Source: Homarus americanus (lineage: Eukaryota; Arthropoda; Malacostraca; Decapoda; Nephropidae). From it: a stretch of DNA of 64,000 nucleotides. Location: the NCBI RefSeq assembly GCF_018991925.1, contig NW_024737042.1:18817789-18881788 (forward strand). The letters are read 5' to 3'. The position numbers were made by a program, and so were the translations under genes. The notes beneath the pieces are model-generated. The model made no database searches. It had not been told where the DNA came from and worked only from the letters and a program-made list of their open reading frames with translations. Below are positions 20,280 through 32,141 of the stretch, piece after piece; the first letter of the stretch is position 1, and the number at the start of each line of letters is the position of its first letter.

Positions 20280-21170
20280 CTGGCGAAACCCCCCCTTCGG
20301 AGTGACAATTTCACGCTCCAGGGATGCAGACAACGTCTTTACCCCCTCACGAGACAAGTGTACTCCGTCGCGACAGTATAGGTAGTCGTTGCCATAAAAT
20401 CGTTGCCAGTCATCAATGAATGCCCAACCATTGTTTGCACAATGTTTTTCCAGTCGGCAATTAATAGCAATTGCCCTGGACAGCCATTCACGACCAACCC
20501 CTCTTCTAGGCAAGACACCACATACTATCGGGATCCCTCCCCTATCTCTAATCTTCCCCAGCGCCTCCCTATACCTCTTGAAAAGTTCCTCACTCCTAAC
20601 CTTACCTATGTCGTTTCCTCCCACACTAAGACACACTACTGGATTGGTACCCTCCCCTGACAAAACTCTGTCTAACCTCTCGGCTACATGCCCTATCCCA
20701 GCCCCAGGAAAACATACCCTAGTCCTACGTTTCCTATCTCTCGCACAAAAAGCCCTATCCATAAACCTCACCTGGCTGTCACCAACTACCACGACCTTAC
20801 CTGTGGGCAGGGTTTGTACAACTGCCCTTTCCTCTCCTTGATCCATACCGTCCTGCCTCTTCTCTTCCTCTCCAGCTTCCTGCAGCACCTGGTAAGGGTT
20901 ACTGCACTCCACACCCTGGTCAGCTTTCCTAAGCCTGACCCTAGTCCCCTTGGAGACAACCACTCTCCACGCCTGCTCCTCCTTCGCAGGTGTCCTGCTA
21001 GGCAGGACACCTACCTGAAGGAGTTTCGTCCGGAGGGCTTCATTTTCCCCCTTTAGAGTGTCAACCTCACTCCTCAACTGCCCCAGCTGCCTTAACAGCG
21101 TGGCAAGGAGGTCGTCCTTCCCCACACTCCCCTCCTCTTCCCCCACGGCACAACGATCCAAAGCGGCCAT
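20277..21170 (-). CDS. CR1 ORF1: coiled-coil plus SGNH/GDSL esterase-like protein
   Basis: Intact 297-residue frame with ATG at 21170-21168 and TAG at 20279-20277. The N-terminal region (about 18-55) is a heptad-rich coiled coil (LLATLLRQLGQLRSEVDTLK). A charged, variable part follows to about residue 125. The C-terminal 170 residues form an SGNH hydrolase: block I VVVGDSQVRF with the Ser nucleophile, VCLSVGGNDIG (block III, GxND), and YCRDGVHLSREG with the Asp and His of the triad (DxxH). Esterase domains occur in ORF1 of several CR1/L2-type LINEs; their role is not settled and may involve membranes or RNP assembly. The frame is undamaged while ORF2 is broken. Confidence 0.88.
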   Translation of the reverse strand: MAALDRCAVGEEEGSVGKDDLLATLLRQLGQLRSEVDTLKGENEALRTKLLQVGVLPSRTPAKEEQAWRVVVSKGTRVRLRKADQGVECSNPYQVLQEAGEEEKRQDGMDQGEERAVVQTLPTGKVVVVGDSQVRFMDRAFCARDRKRRTRVCFPGAGIGHVAERLDRVLSGEGTNPVVCLSVGGNDIGKVRSEELFKRYREALGKIRDRGGIPIVCGVLPRRGVGREWLSRAIAINCRLEKHCANNGWAFIDDWQRFYGNDYLYCRDGVHLSREGVKTLSASLEREIVTPKGGFRQ

Positions 21171-21300
21171 TTTCCTTGGTCTCTAGTGGGAGCACGATCG
21201 GCACGACCTTCTCCAAGCTGGGTCAGAGGTCAACTGACAAGGAAAGAAGAAAACACGAAGTTCCCAAGCGCTTTCATGTAATTCACATCTTCGGGGGTGA

Positions 21301-22233
21301 GTACAGACTGAAAAAAACGGGGCCTCTTACATGTGAGTGTGAGGTAGAGTGAAGACTTCAGCATCAGTGCTGACTCAACCTTGACCTAGGCTAATATACT
21401 GTAAGTATTGAAACGTTTCATTAATTTCGTATATACTATCTCATTAATATATCACCAGTAAAAATATTAACAACTAAAGATAAATTTTCCTGGAGTGTGT
21501 CAAACAACCTATGGTGTAATGTTAGTCATAGGCAATAAAAATAAAATAAATGTATACTAAATCAATAGAATTATCAATTGTATCTTCTATATTAGTAGCA
21601 AGTGAGTTCACACATGCGTGTGCTAGATTAGAGTAGGCCAAAGAGATCAACAAAGCTGAAGGGATATTTCTATAGTAAGACCTTCCTCTTTATTCACACT
21701 AGATTCATAAATATACAAAATATTCTAACAGCAATCGATTTACTGTTCTATTTTTTGTTTGAACCAACCTCATTAAATACTCATTTATCTACAGAAAATA
21801 CAACCGAGATAAACATACTTTGAGGCTTAAATAAGATTTGCTGTGGTGTCGTCTGCAGATGGGTATCAAATTTGGCGGTCTGATTTTTAGTAAACAAACG
21901 AGAACTATAAAAAAATTTTGGGGTAGAATATGTGAATGAATTACCCTGTCTTATTTCACACCTTGCTTGAGTCTGAAACTAAAGATTCATTTTGCACAAG
22001 CTGTTGTGAGAAGCCGGCAAGGTAGGCCTCGTCACTTAGCCGGGACCTGCCTCGCCGCTGACACTCGTCCACTCTGTGAGTACGATTAATAATTAATATA
22101 TATGTAAATAGTGTGTTTAGCAAAGAAGTGGCATACTTAACTGGTGTTGCAAGTAAATACTTTAGTTAGAACGAAACTAAGGACGTGTTCAATCCTTCAG
22201 CTTTTTATATATGGAGTGGCGGAGCTGCTGCAG
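21301..22233. other. No recognisable gene
   Basis: AT-rich sequence between the CR1 element and LINE-C copy 1. No domain, RNA gene or notable repeat is visible. Confidence 0.5.
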
Positions 22234-22493
22234 TGTGGTGGTGTCGCATACGTTGGGTGGCGGGCACTGGTAAACACAGCTGTGAGTGCTAGCTCCCAAA
22301 TTTGGGATGTTTTCGAGCCTATTACATTATCTGAAGGATATATAGACTTACCTACTTGTGTATAAGGACGTGAGGATAAGATAAGTATCGTCAAGCAACT
22401 TTGGTGTTGGGAACTTACTGTTTACCACACTAAAATAACTGCTCGGGGTCCCATCACTCCTGGCTGGGTGTTGTGGGATGTCAACATTGCCCC

Positions 22494-24173
22494 ATGGAAA
22501 GTGAATTATCGCTTAAGAACTCTACAGGGAAGAGTAAAGAAAAGATAGTATTGGACGAAGTTCTTGAAGACCTTGAGTTGAGTAGTGATGAGTCTAATAC
22601 GAGTGATGAAGCACAAGGGAAGTTCGAAAGTGAGAAAATACAGCTACAATAAGAGGTAGTGAAAAAGAAAGAAATTTCTAAAAGGATGAGGGAGACAAGC
22701 TGGCAAGAGGACAGTGAAAGCGGAGAAGTAAGAGAGGAGAAGAGACAAAAAAATCTAGGACAAAAAACGTGTGTGGGTGGTAATAATAATGGAAATAACA
22801 GAAAAGAGATAGTGGAGAATGGATCAAGAACAGAGCAAAGTATGGAATTTGAAGGAAGCAGACAAGAACACACGCAAGGTAATGTTCGTCGTGTCAGGAA
22901 GAGATTAATTTTTCCACAGTCATGCCCGATCACCTTCCTTGAAAAATTAAATGGGCAGTACAACGAGGACGGGAGCATCGCATCTTTGAGCCTCTTTTGA
23001 AAGAAGGCGCACACAAGCCTTATCTTACAGTGGGGACCATGGAGGCTGTGGAAATGTTGACAACTGTTGGGTACAAGGGATTACTGATGGTTTTGCCAGA
23101 GGAGAGCGACATATTACTTACAAAGGTTATAATCTTCAGGTACCCTGTAATACTGGATCCAGAATACTTATTGGATGACGAAAGATTTGTTTGGGTCAAG
23201 AGGCATTTAATAAGGGGCCAAGAGAGAAGCCAGGTTATTGCTCTAATGAGAGGAAAGGTCCCAGAGAAAGTGTTCATCACAGGAGCAGGGTATAGGAAGG
23301 TGGCACTATATGTGGAGGGACCAATAATGTGTCTCAAGTGTTGCAGATGGGGACATAAGGCCTGGAGCTGTCAACTGGACCCACGTTGTAGATTCTGTGG
23401 GAAGAGGCACGAATCTAGCAACTGTAAGGACGAGATCAAAGCAGGAGAGAAAGTGAAGCCTTGTTATTGTAATTGTGGTAAATCTCACAAAGCTAGTTCA
23501 ATTGCATGCGAGATGAGGCCACGTATGAGATGTGACCAACAAAGGAATTGTTCAGAGAACACTGAAGAAGTACGCTGTGTTTTGACAGTGACAAGACAGC
23601 AGGAGGACACATAGACAGTGGAGACAGTGATCCCTGAGAATGCCTGGCATGAAGATTCAAGAAGGATAAGGACTGCTCTTGCGGCCGGAAGAGTTGTTGA
23701 TGCCAGGAACAAACAGAGTAATAAACAAGTAGCAAGTGAGAGTAGTGGTGCAGCCCTCCAGGTTAGTGATAAAACTGTGCAAGAAATTCTGGGAGAAGAG
23801 GTGCGTAAGATGTTTCAGCTTTTGCAAAAGTTAGGTCAGAAAATAGAAGTGATAGAAAAAAGACTTGATACAGTGATAAATAAAGAAAGGGAAAACAAAG
23901 CTGTGAATAATGTAGAATTAGGAGAGAAAGAGGAAAGTGAAGAGCTCAAGCTTTTGAAAAATTCAGTGCTTAAAATAAGTATTAAAGGGAAGGAGAGGAA
24001 AATAAAGGATTGTGTAGTGCAGGGAGCAACAACTGAAAGTTTTAAAAATGTGTTGGTAAAGTGTAAAGATGCTGATAAAGAAAAACGTTTGAGGAAATGG
24101 GAATCTGTGCAGGAGGATTGGGCCTTCTTAAAGAATCTGATTGGAAAGGATTTAAAATGTGTAATATTAATCA
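22494..24173 (+). pseudogene. LINE-C copy 1 ORF1 (gag-like)
   Basis: ATG at 22494 opens an acidic N-terminus (MESELSLKNSTGKSK). TAA at 22650-22652 interrupts, but the same frame continues to 23000; a frameshift near 22990 passes into LLKEGAHKPYLTVGTMEAVE. Then come an RNA-binding-like region and three zinc knuckles at about 23329-23510: CLKCCRWGHKAWSC (CX2CX4HX4C), CRFCGKRHESSNC (CX2CX3HX4C) and CNCGKSHKASSIAC. TAG at 23612-23614 is in frame with further coding sequence containing a coiled-coil stretch (MFQLLQKLGQKIEVIEKRLD, 23810-23870). The role is nucleic-acid binding in the retrotransposon particle. Confidence 0.75.
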
Positions 24174-24980
24174 TGGATCTAGCTAGCCTTAAGATAATGT
24201 CCTGGAATGTTAATGGTCTACGAAATAGAGTGACCGATGTACATTACAAATAATATTGACATAATTACCCTTCAAGAGACTGGGGACAGGAAAGGCGACC
24301 TGCTTAAACTGTCTGGATATAAGGGATTTCATCTCTATTCGGGTGAAGGTATAAGAGGGGTCTCAACATACATTAAGAATTCCATACCAGCAGAACTAGT
24401 TGGAAGCCCGAGTAGAGTACAAGGAATAGAAAGTGTTTGTATAAAGTTATATTTGAAGGAAGCAGAATTGAACATAGCAAATTTGTATATTTCTGGAGGC
24501 TGTTTTGACCTCAACTTCTTACCAGATTGCATGTTTTTGGACTCAACTTTGGCTGTAGGAGATTTTAATGCTCGACATCCAAGACTCGAAACAATGGGGA
24601 GAATTAATAGTAATGGTATAAAATTTTGGCAATTTTTACAAGATCACCCAGATGCTTACTTGTTAGGAAATGAGGAAGTGACTCATATTAAAGGAGGAAG
24701 GTTAGACTATGCTTGCATGATAAGCAGTCAGGGAGTCCAGGGAGAATGTGAGATAATAAGGGAGCTAGTCAGTGATCATTTTGTTGTGTATGTTCAATTA
24801 CCATTAGGGAAGAGACAGGTGAGATATAGGAGGAAGAAATTGAAACTAAACAAGGATGACACAGAAATGTTTACCCAAAATATAGAGAAATGGTACAGAA
24901 ATTATACACCAGTCTGTATGGATAGTTTTAGAATGATTTAGTTGGGGAGATAGAAAGATATTTAACTAAGTCAACACAGA
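24174..24980 (+). pseudogene. LINE-C copy 1 endonuclease domain
   Basis: ORF2 starts MDLASLKIMSWNVNGLRNRV, the first strand of an apurinic-like endonuclease. A frameshift at about 24235 passes into NNIDIITLQETGDRKGD (catalytic Glu). Then GVSTYIKNSIPAELV, LAVGDFNARHPRLE (Asp-Asn), GGRLDYACMISSQ and ELVSDHFVVYVQLP (Asp-His). All active-site blocks are recognisable. The frame closes at 24939-24941 and the reading continues in another frame into the RT. Confidence 0.85.
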
Positions 24981-24982
24981 AA

Positions 24983-26577
24983 ATGATAAATGATAAGACA
25001 CATGGGGCTAGGAAACACTGCTATACCAATGACAAAATGTTGAAGGGATGGACACAAATGTTAAGGGCAGCACATAAAGATTGGGTAAAGAATGGTAGAA
25101 GAGAAGAAGATAGGGAAATCTTCATGGATATAGCCAAAATATGTGGGCAGGCTAGGAAGGAGGCAAGGGAGAAATATTGGCAAGACTTTGCACAGCACAT
25201 TGGGGAGAGTAAAAATCTCAAAGAAATATGGCAGGATATTAACAAAATTAGAGGAAAAATTAGTAATTTTATTAGTCATCCTCATCCAGAGGAAGAAGCT
25301 AATAAACTGGTTGACAAATGGGCTAAAGCAGCTAGTGTTGCCTCCCTGCCTAACAGGACAATAGAAGCATTAGATGAGTGGCAAAATGAAAGAAGATTTA
25401 TTTCATCAGCTCTAAATATTCGTGATGTAACATGTGTAGATATCACTCAAGATGAGCTTTTAAATGCTGTTAAAAAAGGAAAATCTACAGCACCAGGCGA
25501 AGATGGTGTGACTTATGAAATTTTGAACTGCTTAGTTAGTATGGAAAATAGTCCATTATCAGATTTATTTAACATGAGCTATACAGAGGGTAAATTACCA
25601 ACAGAATGGAAGAAAGTGATAGTTATTCCTGTCCCTAAGGCAACTGGTGGATACAGACCAGTGTCTTTAACATCTTGTTTTTCCAAGTTGATGGAGAGAG
25701 TATTATTAAATAGGCTTGTATATATTGTGGGGGAAAATCTATCTTGCAATTTATTTGGTTTTTTGGAAGGGAAATGTACTTCACACTGTGTTATAAAATG
25801 TTTATCAAATGATGCAGACAGATGTAGAGTTTTTGTGGATTTACAAGGAGCATTTGATAAAGCTCACAGTAAAGTAGTTATGAATGAACTGGCTGCTCTA
25901 GGGGTAACAGGAAAGTTGTTACACTGGATAGGTGACTACTTGCATGGAAGGAGAATCTGTGTATGGTATCAGGGATGTTTGTCTGAGGAAAGAGCACTTG
26001 AACTAGGCACTCCCCAAGGGGGAGTATTGAGTCCAATGTTATTTAATGTGTTAATGAACAATATAGCCTCACACAAATATCCTAAAGGAGTTGTAACCAT
26101 CATTTATGCAGATGACATCTTATTTCAAGGAAACTCTGTAAAAAATTTGCAGATTGCAGTAAATAATTTTAGTGTTCTTTCTCAAAAGATGGGCTTAGTT
26201 ATCAATGAAGAAAAACCCAAGTGTGAATGTAATGGAAGAGGAACTGAATCCGTTTTTCTAAATGGAAAAATTGTTGAGAAAGTGTCAAAGTATAAATATT
26301 TAGGAATGTAAATTGGCTTTACTTGTGAAAGTAAAGAGGCAGAAATATATCATGTCCTCACTCAATGTAGAGCAAGATTACAGCCCTTGAAGGCTCTAGC
26401 ATGTTGTGGTAAAGGTGCTGGGGTACCCACACTGAGAATGATGTATATTTCTACCATCAGATCACTTATAGACTACGCAGCACCTGTCCTCTCCTGTACT
26501 GGTGAAGGAAGGCTACGGAAGCTTGAGATCATGCAAAATGAAGCAATGAGAATAATTTAGGGTGTCAAAAGAATGCA
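24983..26577 (+). pseudogene. LINE-C copy 1 reverse transcriptase
   Basis: A well-preserved 442-residue frame begins within the endonuclease-RT linker. RT blocks: AVKKGKSTAPGEDGVTYEIL, PTEWKKVIVIPVPKATGGYR with PVSLTSCFSKLMERVLLNRL, motif A CRVFVDLQGAFDKAHS, LGTPQGGVLSPMLFNVLMNN (motif B), VTIIYADDILFQG (motif C, intact Asp pair), then GLVINEEKPKCE and KYKYLGM. TAA at 26309-26311 ends the frame where copy 2 has TAT (Tyr). Beyond it, the same frame reads IGFTCESKEAEIYHVLTQCR and SLIDYAAPVLS to a TAG at about 26558; a one-base shift then leads to RNase H. Confidence 0.88.
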
Positions 26578-27816
26578 ATGATTGAGATAATGAAAATGGA
26601 ACTAGGGTTACAGAGCATTTCACAGAGGGTCAATGAAATTAATACAGTTGCAGCAGTTCGATTAATGAGAGGGAACAGTGGGGGTAAATTTGTACAAGAT
26701 ATTAATGATGGTTTAAAAGAAAAAAGGACCTTCTGCAGGCAAGGCAAGAGAGGATACATGAATGGATTAGTAAATATTATTAAAAAATGTAATCTGGCAG
26801 ACTGGTGTACAGCTGTTCAGAAGAGTTGTAAGAATCCACCCTGGGAAGAACGAGAAGTAGAGTTAGACATAGTGCCTCTCACAATGAAGAAATCATTACA
26901 TGAACCAGGACAGTTAAGGGCTTTATATGGGAATAAGATTAGTAATTTGCCTAAAATAAACACATTGCATGTATATTGTGACGGTTCAGTTATGTCAAGT
27001 GGCAGGGCAGGGTGCTGGATCCTTATAAGACAGTACACAGAACAAGGAAATGATGACATCAATATTGGACTTCGGTTGATCAGTTTTATTTCATCAACAC
27101 AAGCTGAGTTGTATGCAATGTTAGTAGGATTGGAAAATGTTGTAAAGAGGTATAAACATGCAAATTGTTTTGTTTATTGTAGGGTACCTTTGGATTCTTT
27201 GAACAGTGGGAGTCCAGTCTTTGAACACATTATTGGTTCATGTAGAAAATTAGTAAATACAATAAGGAAAAATGGCCATAATGTTAAATTTGTATGGGTC
27301 CCGTCACATGTAGACATTGGTCTTAATAAAGCAGTACATATAATAGCAAAAAGAGCCACGGAAAAGGCCGAGATCGACATAATATGCACTAAAACCTTGA
27401 AACAATTAAGGAGCAAATTACGGAAAATGCAATCAATAGAAGATAATTTCAAACGGAATGAAATATACGAGAAAAGTGAAGCAATGAAACATTACCATCA
27501 TGTTCTTATGAACACAAAATTTACATATGGGAAAGATAGGAGTAGGTGGAAAGATTCAGTGTATATGAGGTTAAGATTAGGATATAAATATTATTGGGAA
27601 CTTGGAGCTGAGAGAAGTGAACAGGATAAAGAATGTGGAGTTTGTAGAACACCCAGATCCCATTCCCTGCCACATTATATACTGGAATGCCCATTGCTTA
27701 ATGTATATAGAAATGCCCATATAAATAATGTCCTCAAGCAAATAGAGTGGATGTTTAAAAATAGGAAAATAGATGAAATATTAAAGAAATATAGAAATTT
27801 TGCATCTAGAATATAA
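26578..27816 (+). pseudogene. LINE-C copy 1 RNase H domain and C-terminus
   Basis: An open 412-residue frame forming the C-terminal part of ORF2. RNase H blocks: LHVYCDGSVMSSGRAG (first Asp, about 26965), SSTQAELYAMLVGLE (Glu, about 27094), VPLDSLNSGSP (third Asp, about 27190) and VPSHVDIGLNKAVHIIAK (about 27300), where the final catalytic Asp is His; copy 2 keeps Asp here (NKAVDIIAK). A CCHC-like motif, CGVCRTPRSHSLPHYILEC (about 27634-27690), closes the protein. RNase H would remove RNA from the RNA:DNA hybrid. A preceding frameshift disconnects it from the RT. Confidence 0.88.
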
Positions 27817-27984
27817 CTATGTACTATAACTGATTATATGAAATATTAGGGATTTATGCGAGTTCTGAGAGGGACATTCCTGGACTGGGGTGGGGATGAC
27901 TTATGTCACTTCGTCCCTTTGAGATGTATTAATGTTTTTTGTATCTCAATAAACGTATCAATCAATCAATGAATGTGGTGGTGT

Positions 27985-30900
27985 GGTGACCTGTGTGGCC
28001 TGCCGCTTGCGACCTAGCTAGCTGGTGTAGCGTGTTACCTCGCTAGGATTTGTGTGCGCCACAAGCCCACTACAGCAACTTTTCAACATAGTGCTCACAC
28101 CCTCCATGATGAATGCGGCCTCTAGTGCAACCCTGTGTACATGAGGTCCAGTTGACCCGAGTCGCCAAGTGACACCAGTCCCCACCTCTACTAGCCATGA
28201 CTCATATTTTGAATGGTCTCCTTAATATGCTGCCACTATTCTTAATTCATTATTTCTTGCTAATATTTTTGTTTTGTTTTATACTTATTTATATTTTTCC
28301 TTTGGTACAATCATTCATAGTTGAGAGATAAATGCAGAGTTAATCATAATTGGTGTGGAGATCTAACAACCATTAACTAATACCTTGACAGAGTTTGAAT
28401 GTCTAAACGCCATATCCGTCCTTGTCCAACAGCAAAATTCATCATATATACTGATAATGATGATTATTTTTTCGACTATACTAGAAGCATTGCAACTTAT
28501 TTGTAATTACAATTATGTTAATAGTAAACACTGATTTATTCTTAGGGCGTGTTACCCCCTTCTCACGACAATTCCAGTAATATCCGTGAGCAATGCTCAC
28601 GCCTTGAGGAATCACTAAGCTTCTTGAAAGGAAAACGGTCGATTGAGAGAAGCAAGTGAGGGAAAGGGGTAAATAAATGGGTAGAAGAGACAAGAGATAT
28701 GAAAATATTGGAAGGAATGTGAAAAAAGGATTATGTGCTGTCTCCTTCATTGATGCCAAAAACGCTCGACTTGTAAAGGAAACTAAGACCAAAGATCTCG
28801 GCGAACAGCGAATCTTGAAAATGTCTAACATGTGTCACACGTTGTATTACTTTGTGTCTTGTATGACTTTGTGACGCTCACTCGCATATATATTTTATAA
28901 TGGTTTTACCTAAACACTTACAGTGGTGCTCATTAATCAGGTTACCATGAGGAGAGAGGGTGGAGAGGTTAAAACAACGCAGATGAGCAATGTTTGGTCA
29001 ATGACTGTTCGGTGTAGTCATTGTGTGGGTCCTCTGGCCTTAACTGGGACCTAGGTATACTCTGAAATACCAAACACCAAACCGGCGTATATTCCACTCT
29101 TTTCTCAAATTGACTTGTATATACTGGATGGCATAAATTACGGTAATTTAGTATTGGTGCTTGTTAATAATAGTGCTGTAAGTGCTACATATAAATAAGA
29201 CATTATAAAAAGTAATCAGGCAAACGTTTATAATCCATGCTCTATTGAGACTCTACTTTAGACTGTTAACTAGCTGGTGCGTCATTTGCCTATTGTATTT
29301 CAATTATATTTACCTAGAAAGTATTGTCATTAAATACACATAACTCAAGCATGAGCGTTTAAAACTAAGTATTTGGATCACAATGTTGCACTTATGTAAT
29401 TAGTTCTGGTTATATTAAAATAAGACTAACAAATGTTAAGGCGTCTGTTCTTGGTGCAGAGAATATACACAGACCCTGAATAGTTATTTTCTAAGGCATA
29501 TATACAGTACCTGCAGGTTATATTTGGACTTGGAGTTTCCAAGTTTACAATCAGACTTTGGTGCAGAAGATGAGAAGAGTCGGGTAGTCTTAGAGACCAA
29601 CCAAGGTGTGGCAGGTCGAAGATTACCCCGGCTGATGACAGATGGCTCCTGGAGGTAGACGTTCCCCAATTACAAATGCAGTTGCCTTCACGGAGGAAAA
29701 ATATTTATGTCTACCACCTGTGGTCATCACCACTGTTGGCGACCAAATAACACACGAGGTGAACGCCAAAACATGTGTGAGGTGACACACAACGAGCAAG
29801 TTACGTTTCATGTTTGGATGCATCTGAAAGGTGTGGGTGAAGTGACTGAAATCACAGGAAATATTGGAAGAAGTGATGGTCCCTGTGTACGCACGTATTC
29901 CGATTTTCTCAATTTTCGGTTAATGTTTCGTCCACCACCATCATTCGATATTACATCCTGAGATCTGTTGGATGTGGATGACACGTGGTTATAATTATAT
30001 AATTTGCTGATCCCTCCGGCAACGCTCCAACTCAGCCATAGTGTGCCGGAGCAGCTGTTGGGAGGTGCGATACTGACCCGGCTCCTAGGAGGATTTCCAT
30101 CTTGTTTAGGTCGAGGTGCTGGACGTTGCGTTGAAGAAAATTAGTAAACTATATCAACTCTTTTTGCGGGCAAGTGGACTTTTGATAGTAATTCTAACAA
30201 ACGCCAGACGATTTATATCGGCTAACGCCAGATGATTTGATTCACTTACAATAGGAAGGTCCTCTGACCCCTAAACGGTTAACTCTTTTATTTAGGTTTA
30301 TCTATATTTTATTTGTCTTAGTATAAAAAAATACGGGCACTTAAGATGCCTATATAAGATTATTGCATATCAACGGTAAAAAGGAGAATATCTGCGTACT
30401 AATTTAAAAAGTGGGTTGCAAATATTAGGACACCATTTATACAGACTCGTGTCAGTTATTTAAACCAATTACCAGATTTACGCTGAAGGTAGAAACATAA
30501 ACGTTCATAGTAATAATTATACAACACATCAACTCGTTAGGAGCAGGTGATTTAATTCCCACTAAACCTATCAGCTATGAGATGCCCAACAATTAAGTCA
30601 TTTAATGAGGTTATAGTAAAGGGGCTGGGGGGCGTGGGTGACTGACCCAACTGAACTTATGGCTATGTTAAGCCTCCTCTGGCCGTTTATTGTTTCGGTT
30701 CATATTTCTATAATGTATTATTCCTTTCACTGTTACATTGCTTTGTATTATTATCATAAATATCATTCATGAATCTCCACATTTGAATTCTGATGGTTTA
30801 CTCTGAACCATTGTATGAGCCGTTGTGTGATTTACGAAGGCGCCAGTGTCTGTGTGAAGTAGCTTCCTGGTGTATGATAATCAAGAATTACACAAATTTC

Positions 30901-31314
30901 CTCGTATACGTTTTATCTTTAGAGCCTTATCACTCATATTGGTAGTTTTTCTTCTTAGAAGCATCAATATATGTGTATTGTTTACACTGGGTTTATATTC
31001 CAACATCTATTTATCATTATTGTCAAGCGAAATTACGTCTAGCAATCTCTTCCAGCAATCAGCTTAATCGTTACATGACTACTATGGGTTCTTTCACAAG
31101 TTTAGTATTGATACGATACCACATAGCCGTAAACGTCATAACAGGGGGTAAAGAAACTTTGAGGCAACTGTACATTTATTAAAAAAGCTTATTTACGTAG
31201 CGATAATAGTGTGACGTACATTTTGTTTACAATGTCTTACTAAAAAATATTCGGTACTTTTATTCATAATCCGCAAACTTATTATTGATTGTAATGTAGT
31301 ATTTTTTTTTTAAT
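27985..31314. other. No recognisable gene (3.3 kb)
   Basis: AT-rich sequence. Frames of 60-120 residues occur (for example 28481-28831 minus and 29707-29961 plus) but show no domain I recognise and no support from neighbours. No RNA gene or sizable tandem repeat is visible. Confidence 0.5.
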
Positions 31315-31391
31315 TTAACCTAACCAAGGTTAGATTAGGTTAAGTTAGCTTAGGTTAGGTTAGGTTGGTTAGGTTAGGTTAGGTTAGGTTA
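31315..31391. repeat. Degenerate TTAGG-type array
   Basis: About 15 imperfect GGTTA pentamers, with the complementary phase (TAACC) at the left end. It is an interstitial arthropod telomere-like motif. Confidence 0.85.
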
Positions 31392-31834
31392 TGTCACTTG
31401 AAAATAAATTATTTACGATCTTTTTTTCCGGGTGAACTGAACCTCTCGAACTACAGTAGTCCAATATAAAAAAAATATTGTCACCGAAAAATTGTAGTAT
31501 GTGAACATCGTAATGGTGACTGTACTAGATGGTGTTACAAAACAAAACAACACGAGAACAAGTTAATGTGATAGTTATGATCGTTCACTATAGCACTGTC
31601 CGGAGGGTCTTGCAGCCATTTCAAATTTGCTTTCAATTTAAATATCTTAACCCGTTCTCCTTCTCCGCCATCGTAGTCGTTCTGTACTCGTCCATTAACC
31701 GAGGGAGACTCACAGTGGCTGGTGATATCAGGAGGTGGCTGGGCCTTTTATGTGAATAGATGAGTTCTTCCTTCTGAGGGAGTTGTGTTCCTTCCACAAG
31801 ATTATGACTCAATTTATTGGTTTATGGCTTCCGT

Positions 31835-31839
<5 letters not shown>

Positions 31840-31888
<49 letters not shown>

Positions 31889-31908
31889 ATAATAATAATA
31901 ATAATAAT
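31840..31908. repeat. (GT)n-(TAA)n compound microsatellite
   Basis: A GT run (31840-31884) passes into a TAA run (31885-31908). The TAA part is the tail of a minus-strand LINE-D fragment; the GT part is (AC)n on that element's sense strand. Confidence 0.9.
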
Positions 31909-31964
31909 GATAATTAACGGTTTACTGAAAGAGCATCGCTGCCAAAAGGCTGAAAATATACAGT
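31909..31964 (-). mobile_element. LINE-D 3'-end fragment
   Basis: About 55 bases (TAATTAACGGTTTACTGAAA, then GCC..AAGGCTGAAAATATACA) match the terminal 3' sequence of D1, D2 and D3 in inverse orientation. The rest of the element is absent. LINE-C copy 2 begins about 10 bases further on. Confidence 0.7.
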
Positions 31965-32141
31965 TACACAACGGAATGGGTCAATTGATTGTTTGATTGA
32001 TACGTTTATTGAGATACAAAAAACATTAATACATCTCAAAGGGATGAAGTGACATAAGTCATCCCCACCCCAGTCCAGGAATGTCCCTCTCAGGACTCAC
32101 ATAAATCCCTAATATTTCATATAATCAGTTATAGGACATAG

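Larger units (their letters stand above)
17234..21300 (-). mobile_element. CR1-type LINE, near full length
   Basis: Minus-strand element whose 3' end carries the octamer repeat (TTCTTATG)n, seen on the plus strand as CATAAGAACATAAGAACATA at 17234-17253; such octamer ends are typical of CR1-like LINEs. In sense order: leader (about 21300-21171), esterase ORF1 (21170-20277), ORF2 endonuclease (20130-19339), linker (19213-18863) and RT (about 18620-17689), then 3' untranslated sequence. ORF1 is open; ORF2 has frameshifts around 19340, 18860 and 18550 and near its end. The 5' boundary is approximate. Confidence 0.85.
22245..27973 (+). mobile_element. LINE-C copy 1: RNase H-bearing LINE, near full length
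   Basis: A 5.7-kb plus-strand element: leader, gag-like ORF1 (22494-24170), ORF2 with endonuclease (24174-24940), RT (24983-26560) and RNase H (26578-27816), a 3' untranslated part with AATAAACGT and an ATCA-repeat tail. The 11-mer TGTGGTGGTGT occurs at both proposed ends (22234-22244 and 27974-27984), a likely target-site duplication. RNase H plus a CCHC-type motif downstream fits the I/R1-like group of LINEs. Stops and frameshifts (about 22650, 22990, 23612, 24235, 24940, 26309, 26560) show it is inactive. Confidence 0.85.

Noticed and set aside
20416..20841. 141-residue plus-strand frame
   Set aside because: Shadow opposite the intact CR1 ORF1 esterase.
22481..23014. 177-residue minus-strand frame
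   Set aside because: Lies opposite LINE-C ORF1 and is a shadow of its coding strand.
28481..28831. 116-residue minus-strand frame
   Set aside because: No recognisable domain, AT-rich flanks, and no supporting neighbour; likely chance.
29707..29961. 84-residue plus-strand frame with His/Cys-rich start
   Set aside because: Cys/His spacing does not match a zinc-binding family, and nothing around it suggests a gene.
31315..31391. True telomeric tract
   Set aside because: Short, degenerate and embedded in ordinary sequence.
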